A stretch of 14,319 nucleotides of DNA, taken from Roseburia sp. CAG:10041_57 (GTDB lineage: Bacteria; Bacillota; Clostridia; Lachnospirales; Lachnospiraceae). This document shows positions 7,237-12,831 of this stretch, one piece after another (within the stretch, counting starts at the first letter, position 1; each line of letters begins with the position of its first letter). The stretch is taken from NCBI GenBank assembly GCA_001916965.1, contig MNTL01000009.1, forward strand, positions 1 to 14,319, written 5' to 3'. A model generated the notes under the pieces. The model was not told where the DNA came from. It worked only from the letters and a program-made list of their open reading frames with translations, and searched no databases. A program made the position numbers and the translations under genes.

Positions 7237-7995
7237 ATGCTAAGAATACTGGCAGTGGGGAACAGCTTTTCAGAGGATGCGACTTATTATCTGCATCAGA
7301 TTTTGGAGATAGCAGGTGTTGAGAACCAGGTGGTTAATCTGTATATCGGCGGCTGCTCTTTGGAGAAGCACTGGCGCAATATAGAGAAAAACGCAAGAGA
7401 GTATCAGTTCCAGTTTAACGGAACCAAAACCGACAGGCGAGTAACCGTAAAGGAAGTGCTGAAAGAGGCAAAATGGGATGTCATCGTTACGCAGCAGGCA
7501 AGCCATGACAGCGGCTGGCTGGATACCTATGAACCTTTTCTTGGGAAAATAGTGGCTTATTTTCGGGAAAATGCACCTGAGGCCAGGCTATTTCTCCATG
7601 AAACCTGGGCGTATGAGAAGTCCAGTGACCATGAAAGCTTTGCCAGATATAACAGGGATCAACAGGAAATGTTTGACAGGCTGCAAAGTGCCTATACTGC
7701 TATGGCCGGAAAATATCAGTTGCAGCTGATCCCCTGCGGAGAAATGATTCAGAAGCTTCGCAAAACACCTTATTTTCAGGAAGAAGGAGACCGTTCGATC
7801 TGTCGTGACGGTTTCCATATGCATTATCTTTATGGGAGATATGCCCTTGGATGCATGTGGGCGGCAGCAATTGCCGGAGTTTCGATCAAAGATAATGCTT
7901 TTCAGCCTTATACGGAATATCTGCCTTATGGGGAGCCGGGTGCAGAAATCTTAAAATGTATCCGGAAAATTGTCGCAGAAATGCCCCATTCTTAG
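7237..7995 (+). CDS. SGNH/GDSL-like hydrolase, DUF4886 family
   Basis: The 252-residue product begins MLRILAVGNSFSEDATYYLH. The GNSFS block is block I of SGNH hydrolases in the DUF4886 form, making Ser10 the likely nucleophile. DGFHMH near the C-terminus (Asp191, His194) supplies the Asp-x-x-His of block V. Other conserved-looking pieces are YIGGCSLEKHW and VIVTQQASHDSGWL. Members are thought to act as esterases on acylated carbohydrates, though I know of no firm substrate. No signal peptide is present, so it acts inside the cell. The ribosome binding site GGAGGG (7,223-7,228) is excellent. It probably belonged to the same transcription unit as the beta-helix gene before the intervening debris appeared, and the two would fit stepwise breakdown of an esterified glycan. 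Confidence 0.85.
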   Translation: MLRILAVGNSFSEDATYYLHQILEIAGVENQVVNLYIGGCSLEKHWRNIEKNAREYQFQFNGTKTDRRVTVKEVLKEAKWDVIVTQQASHDSGWLDTYEPFLGKIVAYFRENAPEARLFLHETWAYEKSSDHESFARYNRDQQEMFDRLQSAYTAMAGKYQLQLIPCGEMIQKLRKTPYFQEEGDRSICRDGFHMHYLYGRYALGCMWAAAIAGVSIKDNAFQPYTEYLPYGEPGAEILKCIRKIVAEMPHS

Positions 7996-8010
7996 GGGTG
8001 GAATCAAGAA

Positions 8011-8145
8011 AGATATCATTACATATGGCACGCAGAATATTTTTTCCTAGCATCAGACAGACACTATTTGTTAATGGATCACAAAAAAGACATGGTAATT
8101 GACAATTACTGTCTGGAACCAGATGAAAGGGATGATATTTTCTGA
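8011..8145 (+). pseudogene. orphan peptide frame, C-terminal remnant of unknown gene
   Basis: In the long gap after the SGNH gene, one frame reads RYHYIWHAEYFFLASDRHYL, then LMDHKKDMVIDNYCLEPDER and DDIF, followed by TGA at 8,143-8,145. Composition and length without stops look protein-like, but there is no start codon with a ribosome binding site. I do not recognise the family. Confidence 0.3.
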
Positions 8146-8260
8146 AATCGTGATCATAATATAAGTACCAAGAGAGAAAACTCTTCCTGACAACAGGACA
8201 CGAAGCATAAGGTGTTTGCTTCCGTTGTACTGGCAACGTTAAAACTTTGCAATTACTCTT

Positions 8261-8340
8261 TAGCATAGAGGATAATAAAGTCGAGCAGGTGAGAGGCCTG
8301 TGATTGGGTGGAAAAGCACCATAACGAAACCAGTTTTCGG
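8261..8340 (+). ncRNA. possible truncated T-box-like leader
   Basis: The stretch contains AGAGGATAATAAAG, then GGTGAGAGG, then GGGTGGAAAAGCACC, in the order and spacing loosely seen in stem I of T-box leaders, and a terminator follows at 8,349. The decisive T-box sequence (GGTGGNACCGCG) is absent, so either this is a remnant with its middle deleted or the likeness is chance. The part of the gap at 8,146-8,260 shows nothing I can name. Confidence 0.2.
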
Positions 8341-8348
8341 ACATTATG

Positions 8349-8380
8349 GAGAAATCTTTGATGCAAAGGTTTCTCTTTTT
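8349..8380 (+). terminator. rho-independent terminator
   Basis: GAGAAATCTTTG and CAAAGGTTTCTC form a 12-bp stem (one G-U pair) with a three-base ATG loop, followed by TTTTT. It isolates the abiE promoter, which begins about 28 bp further on, from transcription coming from the left. Confidence 0.8.
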
Positions 8381-8407
8381 CGTTAAAGAAAATAATTTAG
8401 GACGTAT

Positions 8408-8447
8408 TTGCTTTCGTGCTAATATGTGATACAATATTAGTACGAAA
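8408..8447 (+). promoter_or_regulatory. abiE promoter with palindromic operator
   Basis: TTGCTT (8,408-8,413) and TACAAT (8,430-8,435) form a sigma-A-type promoter with a 16-bp spacer. It is covered by an inverted repeat: TTTCGTGCTAATAT (8,412-8,425) and ATATTAGTACGAAA (8,434-8,447) match at 13 of 14 positions around an 8-bp centre. AbiEi antitoxins are known to bind inverted repeats in their own promoters and repress them, so this is the expected site of autoregulation. The right arm ends where the ribosome binding site AAAGGAAG begins. Confidence 0.75.
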
Positions 8448-8459
8448 GGAAGTAATGGC

Positions 8460-9053
8460 ATGAAACAGAGTGAACAAATTGAAAAACTGATTACAGCCAA
8501 TGGTGGAATGATTCAGACATCACAGATTACAGATGTGGGGATTTCAAAAACGGCACTTTACCAATATGTAAAAGCAAATGATATGGAGCAAATTTCACAT
8601 GGCGTTTATGCCACAAAGAACACATGGACGGATGTGATGTATTTGGTGCATCTTCGATGCAAGCAGGCAGTATTTTCTCATGAAACAGCACTTTTTTTAC
8701 ATGATTTGACAGATAGAGAACCACTGGAGTATGAGATTACCGTAAAGACCGGATACAATCCGTCAAAGCTAAAAGACGATGGTATTAAGGTATATACAAT
8801 TAAAAAGGAACTGCATGGAGAAGGGATTACTACAATGCAGACATCTTTTGGACATTTGGTACCTGTCTATAATATGGAGAGAACTATCTGTGATATCATC
8901 AGAAATCGGAATAATACGGAGATACAGACATTCCAAACTGCATTGAAGCAGTATGCAAAGCGAAAAGACAAAAATCTGCGATTGCTTATGCAGTATGCGG
9001 CAGAATTCCATGTAGATAAAATCTTGAGGCAATACTTTGAGGTACTGTTATGA
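8460..9053 (+). CDS. abiEi: AbiEi-family antitoxin, type IV toxin-antitoxin
   Basis: The 197-residue product has an N-terminal winged helix (residues 1-50, with MIQTSQITDVGISKTALYQY) that binds the operator upstream, the Arg/Lys-rich hinge 'ISHGVYATKN', and a C-terminal domain containing ERTICDIIR (residues 140-148), the most conserved patch of this family. AbiEi represses its operon and neutralises AbiEii without direct complex formation in the systems studied. The ATG has AAAGGAAG upstream. The stop overlaps the AbiEii ATG (ATGA at 9,050-9,053), the standard abiE arrangement. The gene looks intact, unlike its toxin partner, so it probably still binds DNA. Confidence 0.85.
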   Translation: MKQSEQIEKLITANGGMIQTSQITDVGISKTALYQYVKANDMEQISHGVYATKNTWTDVMYLVHLRCKQAVFSHETALFLHDLTDREPLEYEITVKTGYNPSKLKDDGIKVYTIKKELHGEGITTMQTSFGHLVPVYNMERTICDIIRNRNNTEIQTFQTALKQYAKRKDKNLRLLMQYAAEFHVDKILRQYFEVLL

Positions 9054-9400
9054 TAAAAACGGCTAAACAGTTAAAAGACTTAATTCGAAACCTGTCAAAA
9101 AAGAAATCCGCAGATGCACAGATTTTGATGAGAAATTATATGATGGAACGTTTTCTGGAGCGGATTTCCCTTTCACAATATCAGGATAAATTTATCTTGA
9201 AGGGTGGTATGCTGGTGGCAGCGATGGTTGGATTGGATGCTCGCGCTACTATGGATATTATTTCTTTCCCAATGGAGGATGGGGTGACATTCCGAATTAA
9301 GCAGATTACAGAGATTATGGATGAAGCAGAATATCCAGGGGTAAGAGTCAGCATGGAAACAGAGTTTGATGGTGTAAGAACACCATTAAAGTATGATTGA
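9050..9400 (+). pseudogene. abiEii: AbiEii-family toxin, truncated and missing a catalytic Asp
   Basis: The first 70 residues match AbiEii nucleotidyltransferases (DUF1814): an N-terminal helix bundle, then FILKGGMLVAAMVGLDARAT and MDI. Family members continue here as D-I-D, the metal-binding aspartate pair. In this copy the sequence jumps from MDI straight to MEDGVTFRIKQITEIMDEAE, so I estimate that 25-30 residues carrying the second Asp are deleted in frame. After VRTPLKYD a stop follows, where family members normally go on for another 150 or so residues. The remainder of the gene is not found downstream; a different gene begins at 9,393. Toxin activity is therefore very unlikely. Confidence 0.8.
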
Positions 9401-9740
9401 GATTTATGCAAGGGCAGATGTTGCCGGAAGGGTGGATATTATCTGCAAGAATTATTCGAATTTCATTGGAATTGTAGACGGCTACACAGAAGGGCTTCGC
9501 TACATGATTGAGAGTGAAAAAGCCTATAACCGAAAGAAAATGGGTTTTTCACAGGGCGTGGACATATCCTTTCTGTCAGAGGAAGCACAGCAGTGGGTAG
9601 AGGTCATTATAGAGGAACAGGGCTGTAATGTCAGTATCGTACAATCCGGCAAGCTAAAGGAATATGGAAAAAGCGGAGAGCTTACGCTTGCTATGGTGCG
9701 GCTGATTCTGACAGAAGAAAAGCCAAAGGAAGGCAGGTAA
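9393..9740 (+). pseudogene. fusion stub: unknown N-terminus joined to a ParB-like C-terminus
   Basis: The frame opens at an ATG inside the AbiEii end and has no ribosome binding site of its own. Residues 1-50 (MIEIYARADVAGRVDIICKN, then YSNFIGIVDGYTEG) look like the beginning of one protein that I cannot name. Residues 52-115 (FSQGVDISFLSEEAQQWVEV, then GKLKEYGKSGELTLAMVRLI, then LTEEKPKEGR) look like the C-terminal domain of ParB/Spo0J-like partition proteins found on integrative elements. The two halves do not belong together, and the ParB DNA-binding core is missing. The piece is read through in frame, which may be accidental. Confidence 0.45.
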
Positions 9741-9745
9741 GTAAT

Positions 9746-9841
9746 ATGGCAAAAAAACAGACAGCAGGCAGAGATAGGTTAGGTCAACTGGCACCGGAGT
9801 TTGCAAGGCTGAATGACGATGTGTTATTTGGTGAGATATAG
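9746..9841 (+). pseudogene. N-terminal stub of a carboxymuconolactone decarboxylase-family protein
   Basis: ATG at 9,746 follows a purine-rich site (AAGGAAGG, 9,726-9,733, somewhat distant). It encodes 31 residues, MAKKQTAGRDRLGQLAPEFA, then RLNDDVLFGEI, before TAG. This is the typical beginning of carboxymuconolactone decarboxylase/AhpD-like proteins in clostridia (xxGRDxLGxxAPxFAxLNDDVLFGEVW). The catalytic Cys-x-x-Cys/His region is lost. Just before the TAG the sense passes to a different gene fragment in another frame. Confidence 0.6.
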
Positions 9842-10097
9842 ACAGCTATATCAGGAAGGTTATTCACCTATATGCCCAGTGCTATTCCAGTCAGATTTCT
9901 TAGATGATGGAGATGCTAAGGAACACAAGGATCGCCTTGATATGGCAGAGGAACTTCTTAGAAGATCAAGAGTGGTCGTAGCCTGCAGTACCAAGGTGAA
10001 TGAGAATGTAAAAAATGATATTGCATTGGCAAAGAGGCTTGGGATTGTATCTACTACAATGGATGGAATTCAAAAAGCTGGTAAAAAAGCCAAGTAA
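9837..10097 (+). pseudogene. C-terminal part of a DUF4406/DUF7768-like protein
   Basis: The frame is formally open from 9,813, but the first eight residues are out-of-phase remains of the upstream stub. From about 9,837 it reads YRQLYQEGYSPICPVLFQSD, FLDDGDAKEHKDRLDMAEEL, LRRSRVVVACSTKVNENVKN, DIALAKRLGIVSTTMDGI. The 'EGYSPICPVL...FLDD' strand-turn, the hydrophobic strand (VVVAC) and the 'ND-IA-AK-LGI' helix are characteristic of a nucleoside 2-deoxyribosyltransferase-like family carried on integrative elements. The N-terminal third with the first beta-strand and nucleotide loop is missing. No ribosome binding site fits. Confidence 0.5.
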
Positions 10098-10103
10098 GGA
10101 TGG

Positions 10104-10121
10104 ACTTCTCTTTTGAGAAGT
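10104..10121 (+). repeat. small hairpin, ACTTCTC-TTTT-GAGAAGT
   Basis: A perfect 7-bp stem with a 4-base loop sits just after the DUF4406-like fragment. It lacks a T-tract, so it is a poor terminator. A second AT-only hairpin (AAAATACT, 10,171-10,178, with AGTATTTT, 10,184-10,191) precedes the Fic operator array. Confidence 0.4.
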
Positions 10122-10192
10122 TCTACATAGAAAAGTAGAGTCCTGGAGAAGTATAAGATCCCTATAAATGAAAATACTAACAAAGTATTTTA

Positions 10193-10259
10193 TCTCCTAT
10201 AGATTGAATTATCTCCTAATACGAGATATAATTTAGGAGAAAAACGAACAATTAGGAGA
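10193..10259 (+). promoter_or_regulatory. fic promoter with four-box symmetric operator
   Basis: A sigma-A promoter, TTGAAT (10,204-10,209) and TATAAT (10,227-10,232) with a 17-bp spacer, is embedded in four copies of one octamer. TCTCCTAT (10,193-10,200) and TCTCCTAA (10,212-10,219) are forward. TTAGGAGA (10,233-10,240) and TTAGGAGA (10,252-10,259) are reversed. Starts are 19, 21 and 19 bp apart, so the array is exactly symmetric about base 10,226, and all boxes face the same side of the helix (about two turns apart). The last box also supplies the AGGAG ribosome binding site. Such an arrangement implies a repressor binding as a dimer of dimers that blocks both promoter and translation start. 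The winged helix at the end of the Fic protein is the obvious candidate ligand. Confidence 0.75.
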
Positions 10260-10265
10260 TGCATT

Positions 10266-11318
10266 ATGAGAGATTTTGATTATTCATCTTTAAAAAATAA
10301 AACATGGGATAGTGAGATTATTTCACTTGTTGCGCAGATTCATGAATATAAAGGTAGGCAGGAAGTATATCTTAGGCAGAAGCCAGAAGAGTTGGAGAAG
10401 CTTGTAGAAATAGCTAAAAGGCAGAGTACAGAGGCATCAAATGCTATAGAAGGAATACGTACAACTTCAACTAGATTAAAGCAGTTGTGTGAGGAGAAGA
10501 CAACTCCTAAGAACCGTGATGAGGAGGAAATCCTTGGATATAGGGATGTGTTAAATACAATTCACGAAAGCTATGAGTATATTCCAATTAGATCAAACTA
10601 TATTTTGCAGCTTCATCGAGATTTGTATAAATATACGGAGAAAAGCATTGGTGGACAGTTTAAGATTTCACAGAATGTGATTGTTTCAACAGATGAAAAA
10701 GGAGAAGAGCATGTATTGTTTACTCCATTAGCTCCATTTGAAAAGCCAGGAGCAATAGATTCTATATGTGAGAATTTCAATCACATTATTGAGACGGAAG
10801 AGCTTGATGCTATTCTATTAATTCCAATTTTTATTCACGATTTCCTTTGCATACATCCATTTGGCGATGGCAATGGAAGAATGAGTCGTTTGCTAACAGC
10901 TTTATTGCTTTATAGAAGCGGATATGTTGTTGGAAAATATATATCAATAGAAAATAAAATAGCTAAAAATAAGGAGCTTTATTACAAAGCATTAGAAGAA
11001 TGCCAGGAAGGCTGGCATGAAAATAAGGAAGATGTAACTCCATTTGTAAAATATATGCTGAGAGTGATTCTAGCAGCGTATAGAGATTTTGAAGAAAGAG
11101 TGGAGTTAGTAAGTGAAAAACTTCCAGCAAAAGAGATTGTCAGACGAGCTGTTTACAGTAAAATAGGTAAGCTGAGCAAGAGTGATATAGTGGAGTTATG
11201 TCCTTCTATAGGCGTAAAATCTGTGGAACTGGCACTAAAGCAACTGGTTGATGAAGGAGTATTGCTAAAGAAAGGGTCAGGAAGGGCTACGTTCTACGTG
11301 AGAAGTGATTCTGAGTAG
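10266..11318 (+). CDS. class II Fic-family AMP-transferase with C-terminal winged helix
   Basis: The 350-residue product has the catalytic motif HPFGDGNGRMSR (His197-Arg208), which uses ATP to AMPylate a Ser, Thr or Tyr of a target protein. An inhibitory motif, SNAIEG (Ser58-Gly63), fits the (S/T)xxxE(G/N) form placed ahead of the Fic core in class II proteins, where the Glu blocks ATP binding. The N-terminal region (residues 30-75) carries that helix, and the Fic core spans about 85-275. Residues 288-350 form a winged helix (IVRRAVYSKIGKLSKSDIVE, then VKSVELALKQLVDEGVLLKK) typical of Fic proteins that regulate themselves. ATG at 10,266 is set by AGGAG at 10,254-10,258. The gene is complete, in contrast to the debris on both sides. 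The target protein is unknown. Confidence 0.9.
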   Translation: MRDFDYSSLKNKTWDSEIISLVAQIHEYKGRQEVYLRQKPEELEKLVEIAKRQSTEASNAIEGIRTTSTRLKQLCEEKTTPKNRDEEEILGYRDVLNTIHESYEYIPIRSNYILQLHRDLYKYTEKSIGGQFKISQNVIVSTDEKGEEHVLFTPLAPFEKPGAIDSICENFNHIIETEELDAILLIPIFIHDFLCIHPFGDGNGRMSRLLTALLLYRSGYVVGKYISIENKIAKNKELYYKALEECQEGWHENKEDVTPFVKYMLRVILAAYRDFEERVELVSEKLPAKEIVRRAVYSKIGKLSKSDIVELCPSIGVKSVELALKQLVDEGVLLKKGSGRATFYVRSDSE

Positions 11319-11323
11319 CAACT

Positions 11324-11368
11324 CCTAATATTAGGTTGTTTTTAGGATCTGAGAGGTTCATTAGGAGA
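11324..11368 (+). repeat. operator-like boxes downstream of fic
   Basis: CTCCTAA at 11,323-11,329 inside a perfect palindrome CCTAATATTAGG (11,324-11,335), and a full TTAGGAGA at 11,361-11,368, repeat the fic operator word just after the stop codon. They could be extra binding sites for the Fic winged helix or a relic of a duplicated promoter. The palindrome followed by TTGTTTTT might also act as a weak terminator. Confidence 0.45.
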
Positions 11369-11390
11369 AAACAGAATAGAAAAAATATAC

Positions 11391-11427
11391 ATAGCAGTGG
11401 GGAAAAGTCTTCACTGCTATTATTTTG
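11391..11427 (+). terminator. probable rho-independent terminator after fic
   Basis: ATAGCAGTG (11,391-11,399) and CACTGCTAT (11,412-11,420) form a perfect 9-bp stem with a 12-base loop, followed by TATTTTG. The loop is somewhat large and the T-tract imperfect. Confidence 0.55.
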
Positions 11428-11436
11428 CCAATTTTT

Positions 11437-11553
11437 AGAGAATCCATCATGGGTCATGCAGATATTTCTACTACGATGGACATTTATGCAGATGCAACTG
11501 AAGATAAGAAAAAAGAAGTGATGACAAATCTTGAAGGTAAGATTGTTTTGTAA
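11437..11553 (+). pseudogene. C-terminal end of a tyrosine recombinase (integrase)
   Basis: The frame reads RESIMGHADISTTMDIYADA, then TEDKKKEVMTNLEGKIVL and TAA. GHADISTT is the conserved His-box and MDIY contains the catalytic tyrosine of the phage/ICE integrase family, spaced ten residues after the His as expected. Only the last 38 residues of a protein that is normally 350-400 survive, with no start. It may mark the former end of an integrated element; the MNT-HEPN promoter begins just 11 bp after its stop. Confidence 0.75.
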
Positions 11554-11563
11554 AATGCGTTTC

Positions 11564-11592
11564 TTGACAATTACACGATTTCGTGTTAATGT
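11564..11592 (+). promoter_or_regulatory. MNT-HEPN promoter with palindromic operator
   Basis: A consensus TTGACA (11,564-11,569) and TAATGT (11,587-11,592) are spaced by 17 bp. The spacer holds ACACGA-TT-TCGTGT (11,573-11,586), a perfect inverted repeat of 6-bp arms. Its right half reads TTTCGTGTTAATGT, very close to the left arm of the abiE operator. The N-terminal helix-turn-helix of the MNT protein is the likely binder, giving autorepression. Confidence 0.65.
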
Positions 11593-11616
11593 TATTTTTG
11601 AAAGGAGAGTGACAAC

Positions 11617-12159
11617 ATGAGTGAATATTTAACAGTCTCTCAATATGCTGAAGCCTCCGGAAAAGACCCTGGAAACATAAGACGAATGTTAATCAAAGGT
11701 ATTCTTCAAGGAGAAAAAATTGGTAATCAATGGCTGATTCCCAAGAATACAGTTTATCCTGAAGACCGAAGAGTAAAGAGTGGGGAATATCGAAACTGGA
11801 GACAAAAAGTAAAGTTCAATAGTAAGCATTCGGAGTTGCATAAAAAGCTTTGTGAAATGTGTGAGGCAATTGGTAAAATCTATGCTAATGATATTGAAGA
11901 AGTAGTAATGTATGGTTCCTATGCAAGAGGCCAGGAAACAGATGAGTCTGATATTGATATGGCAATTGTGCTTAAGGCAAACCAGACTGATGAGCAATAT
12001 GATCAACTGACAGATGTGGTTGTAGATTATGAGCTGGATATTGGAATTACTCTTTCCATTATCTCGATAGAAAAGAATGAATTCAAAGAGTGGAAAAATA
12101 CGCTTCCCTTTTATAAAAATCTTGCGAAGGAGGGAATTGTATTGTGGAAGAACGAGTAA
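11617..12159 (+). CDS. MNT-type nucleotidyltransferase with N-terminal helix-turn-helix (antitoxin)
   Basis: The 180-residue product joins two domains. Residues 1-50 form an excisionase/HTH_17-like DNA-binding unit (EYLTVSQYAEASGKDPGNIR, then IGNQWLIPK). Residues 75-180 form a minimal nucleotidyltransferase with VVMYGSYARGQETDESDIDM: Gly100-Ser101, then Asp112 and Asp114, and a third acidic residue probably Asp141 (YELDIGI). In studied MNT-HEPN systems the MNT antitoxin AMPylates the HEPN toxin and so inactivates it. The added helix-turn-helix suggests it also represses its own promoter. The ribosome binding site is AAAGGAGAG (11,600-11,608). It overlaps the HEPN gene by 16 bases. Confidence 0.85.
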   Translation: MSEYLTVSQYAEASGKDPGNIRRMLIKGILQGEKIGNQWLIPKNTVYPEDRRVKSGEYRNWRQKVKFNSKHSELHKKLCEMCEAIGKIYANDIEEVVMYGSYARGQETDESDIDMAIVLKANQTDEQYDQLTDVVVDYELDIGITLSIISIEKNEFKEWKNTLPFYKNLAKEGIVLWKNE

Positions 12160-12545
12160 AAGAACTTTCAAAATATGGCTTTGAAACCAGTCTTGAAAAT
12201 TTGGAAGATGCAAAACTTATGTTTGAGAATGGAAGATATAAGAATGCTTTGAACAGAGCGTATTATTCTATCTTTCATGCAATCAGATCTGTAAATACAT
12301 TAAAGGGATTTGATAGTAGCAAACATAGCGGAGTAATTGCTTTTTTCAACCAGAGCTATGTAAAAGAAGGGGTTTTTGATAAAGAACTTTCAAAGATTAT
12401 CAAGCAGGCATATGATTACAGAGAGAAAGCAGATTATCTTGACTTTTATATCGCATCGAGTGAAGAAGCAGGAAAGCAGATTGCTAGAGCTGAAGTGTTT
12501 AAAGAAGCGATAAAAACATATTTAGTAGAACAAGATATTTTATAA
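12144..12545 (+). CDS. HEPN-domain protein, toxin partner of the MNT gene
   Basis: The 133-residue all-helical product belongs to the HEPN family (PF05168 type). NRAYYSIFHAIRS (residues 37-49) holds the Arg38-x6-His45 pair that forms the RNase site in HEPN toxins. SSKHSGVIAFFNQSYVKEG (58-76) and YREKADYLD (92-100) are further conserved patches of this family. The start is GTG at 12,144: the gene has no closer ATG, and GAAGGAGGG (12,126-12,134) is ideally spaced nine bases before it. The overlap with the MNT gene couples their translation. All expected residues are present, so the toxin is likely active and held in check by its partner. Confidence 0.85.
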   Translation: MEERVKELSKYGFETSLENLEDAKLMFENGRYKNALNRAYYSIFHAIRSVNTLKGFDSSKHSGVIAFFNQSYVKEGVFDKELSKIIKQAYDYREKADYLDFYIASSEEAGKQIARAEVFKEAIKTYLVEQDIL

Positions 12546-12562
12546 ACAACCTAAAATAGTTG

Positions 12563-12591
12563 ATGACAAATTAAAAAGTTGTGACTATAAT
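12563..12591 (+). promoter_or_regulatory. strong-looking promoter without an evident gene
   Basis: ATGACA (12,563-12,568) and a perfect TATAAT (12,586-12,591) are 17 bp apart, directly after the HEPN gene. No convincing ORF follows. The region 12,592-12,933 has only short frames, one of which is a possible integrase tail. It may be the promoter of a deleted gene or of a small RNA ending at the terminator at 12,934. Confidence 0.4.
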
Positions 12592-12716
12592 TAAATCAGT
12601 AGTTTGTTTGAATAGTGAGATGTATTTTTTACAACATAGTGTCATTTGGCGTAAGATGCATCAATTAGGATACTTACGAATCAATCTGGTGCTCGTTTCA
12701 TAGAAGAGTACAAAAA

Positions 12717-12788
12717 GAGCATGATGATACAGCGATGACAACACAAATTTATGCTTCAAAGGATTTCAATGGATTTTTAAAATTCGTT
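12717..12788 (+). pseudogene. possible second tyrosine recombinase tail
   Basis: One frame reads KEHDDTAMTTQIYASKDFNG, then FLKF. The order His-x-Asp-x-x-x-Thr-Thr-x-Ile-Tyr and the His-to-Tyr distance of ten residues match the integrase tail at 11,437-11,553. The Gly before the His is replaced and the upstream frame is broken, so this is weak. Confidence 0.25.
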
Positions 12789-12831
12789 TCAATAATTCTC
12801 CAAAGACGTCAATGGATGTCTGTGGTAGAAG

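Noticed and set aside
6936..7322. 128-residue plus-strand ORF starting at ATG/GTG 6,936
   Set aside because: Its first 23 codons are antisense to the winged-helix fragment and its last 28 overlap the SGNH gene in another frame; only the middle part looks like protein and is listed as a fragment.
7886..8500. 204-residue open frame on the minus strand across the gap before abiE
   Set aside because: It overlaps the SGNH gene end, the terminator, the abiE operator and the AbiEi start; its composition (Cys, Leu, Phe, His rich) is that of an antisense shadow.
12620..12703. 27-codon ORF (MYFLQHSVIWRK...) after the orphan promoter
   Set aside because: No ribosome binding site and no recognisable toxin-like membrane segment.
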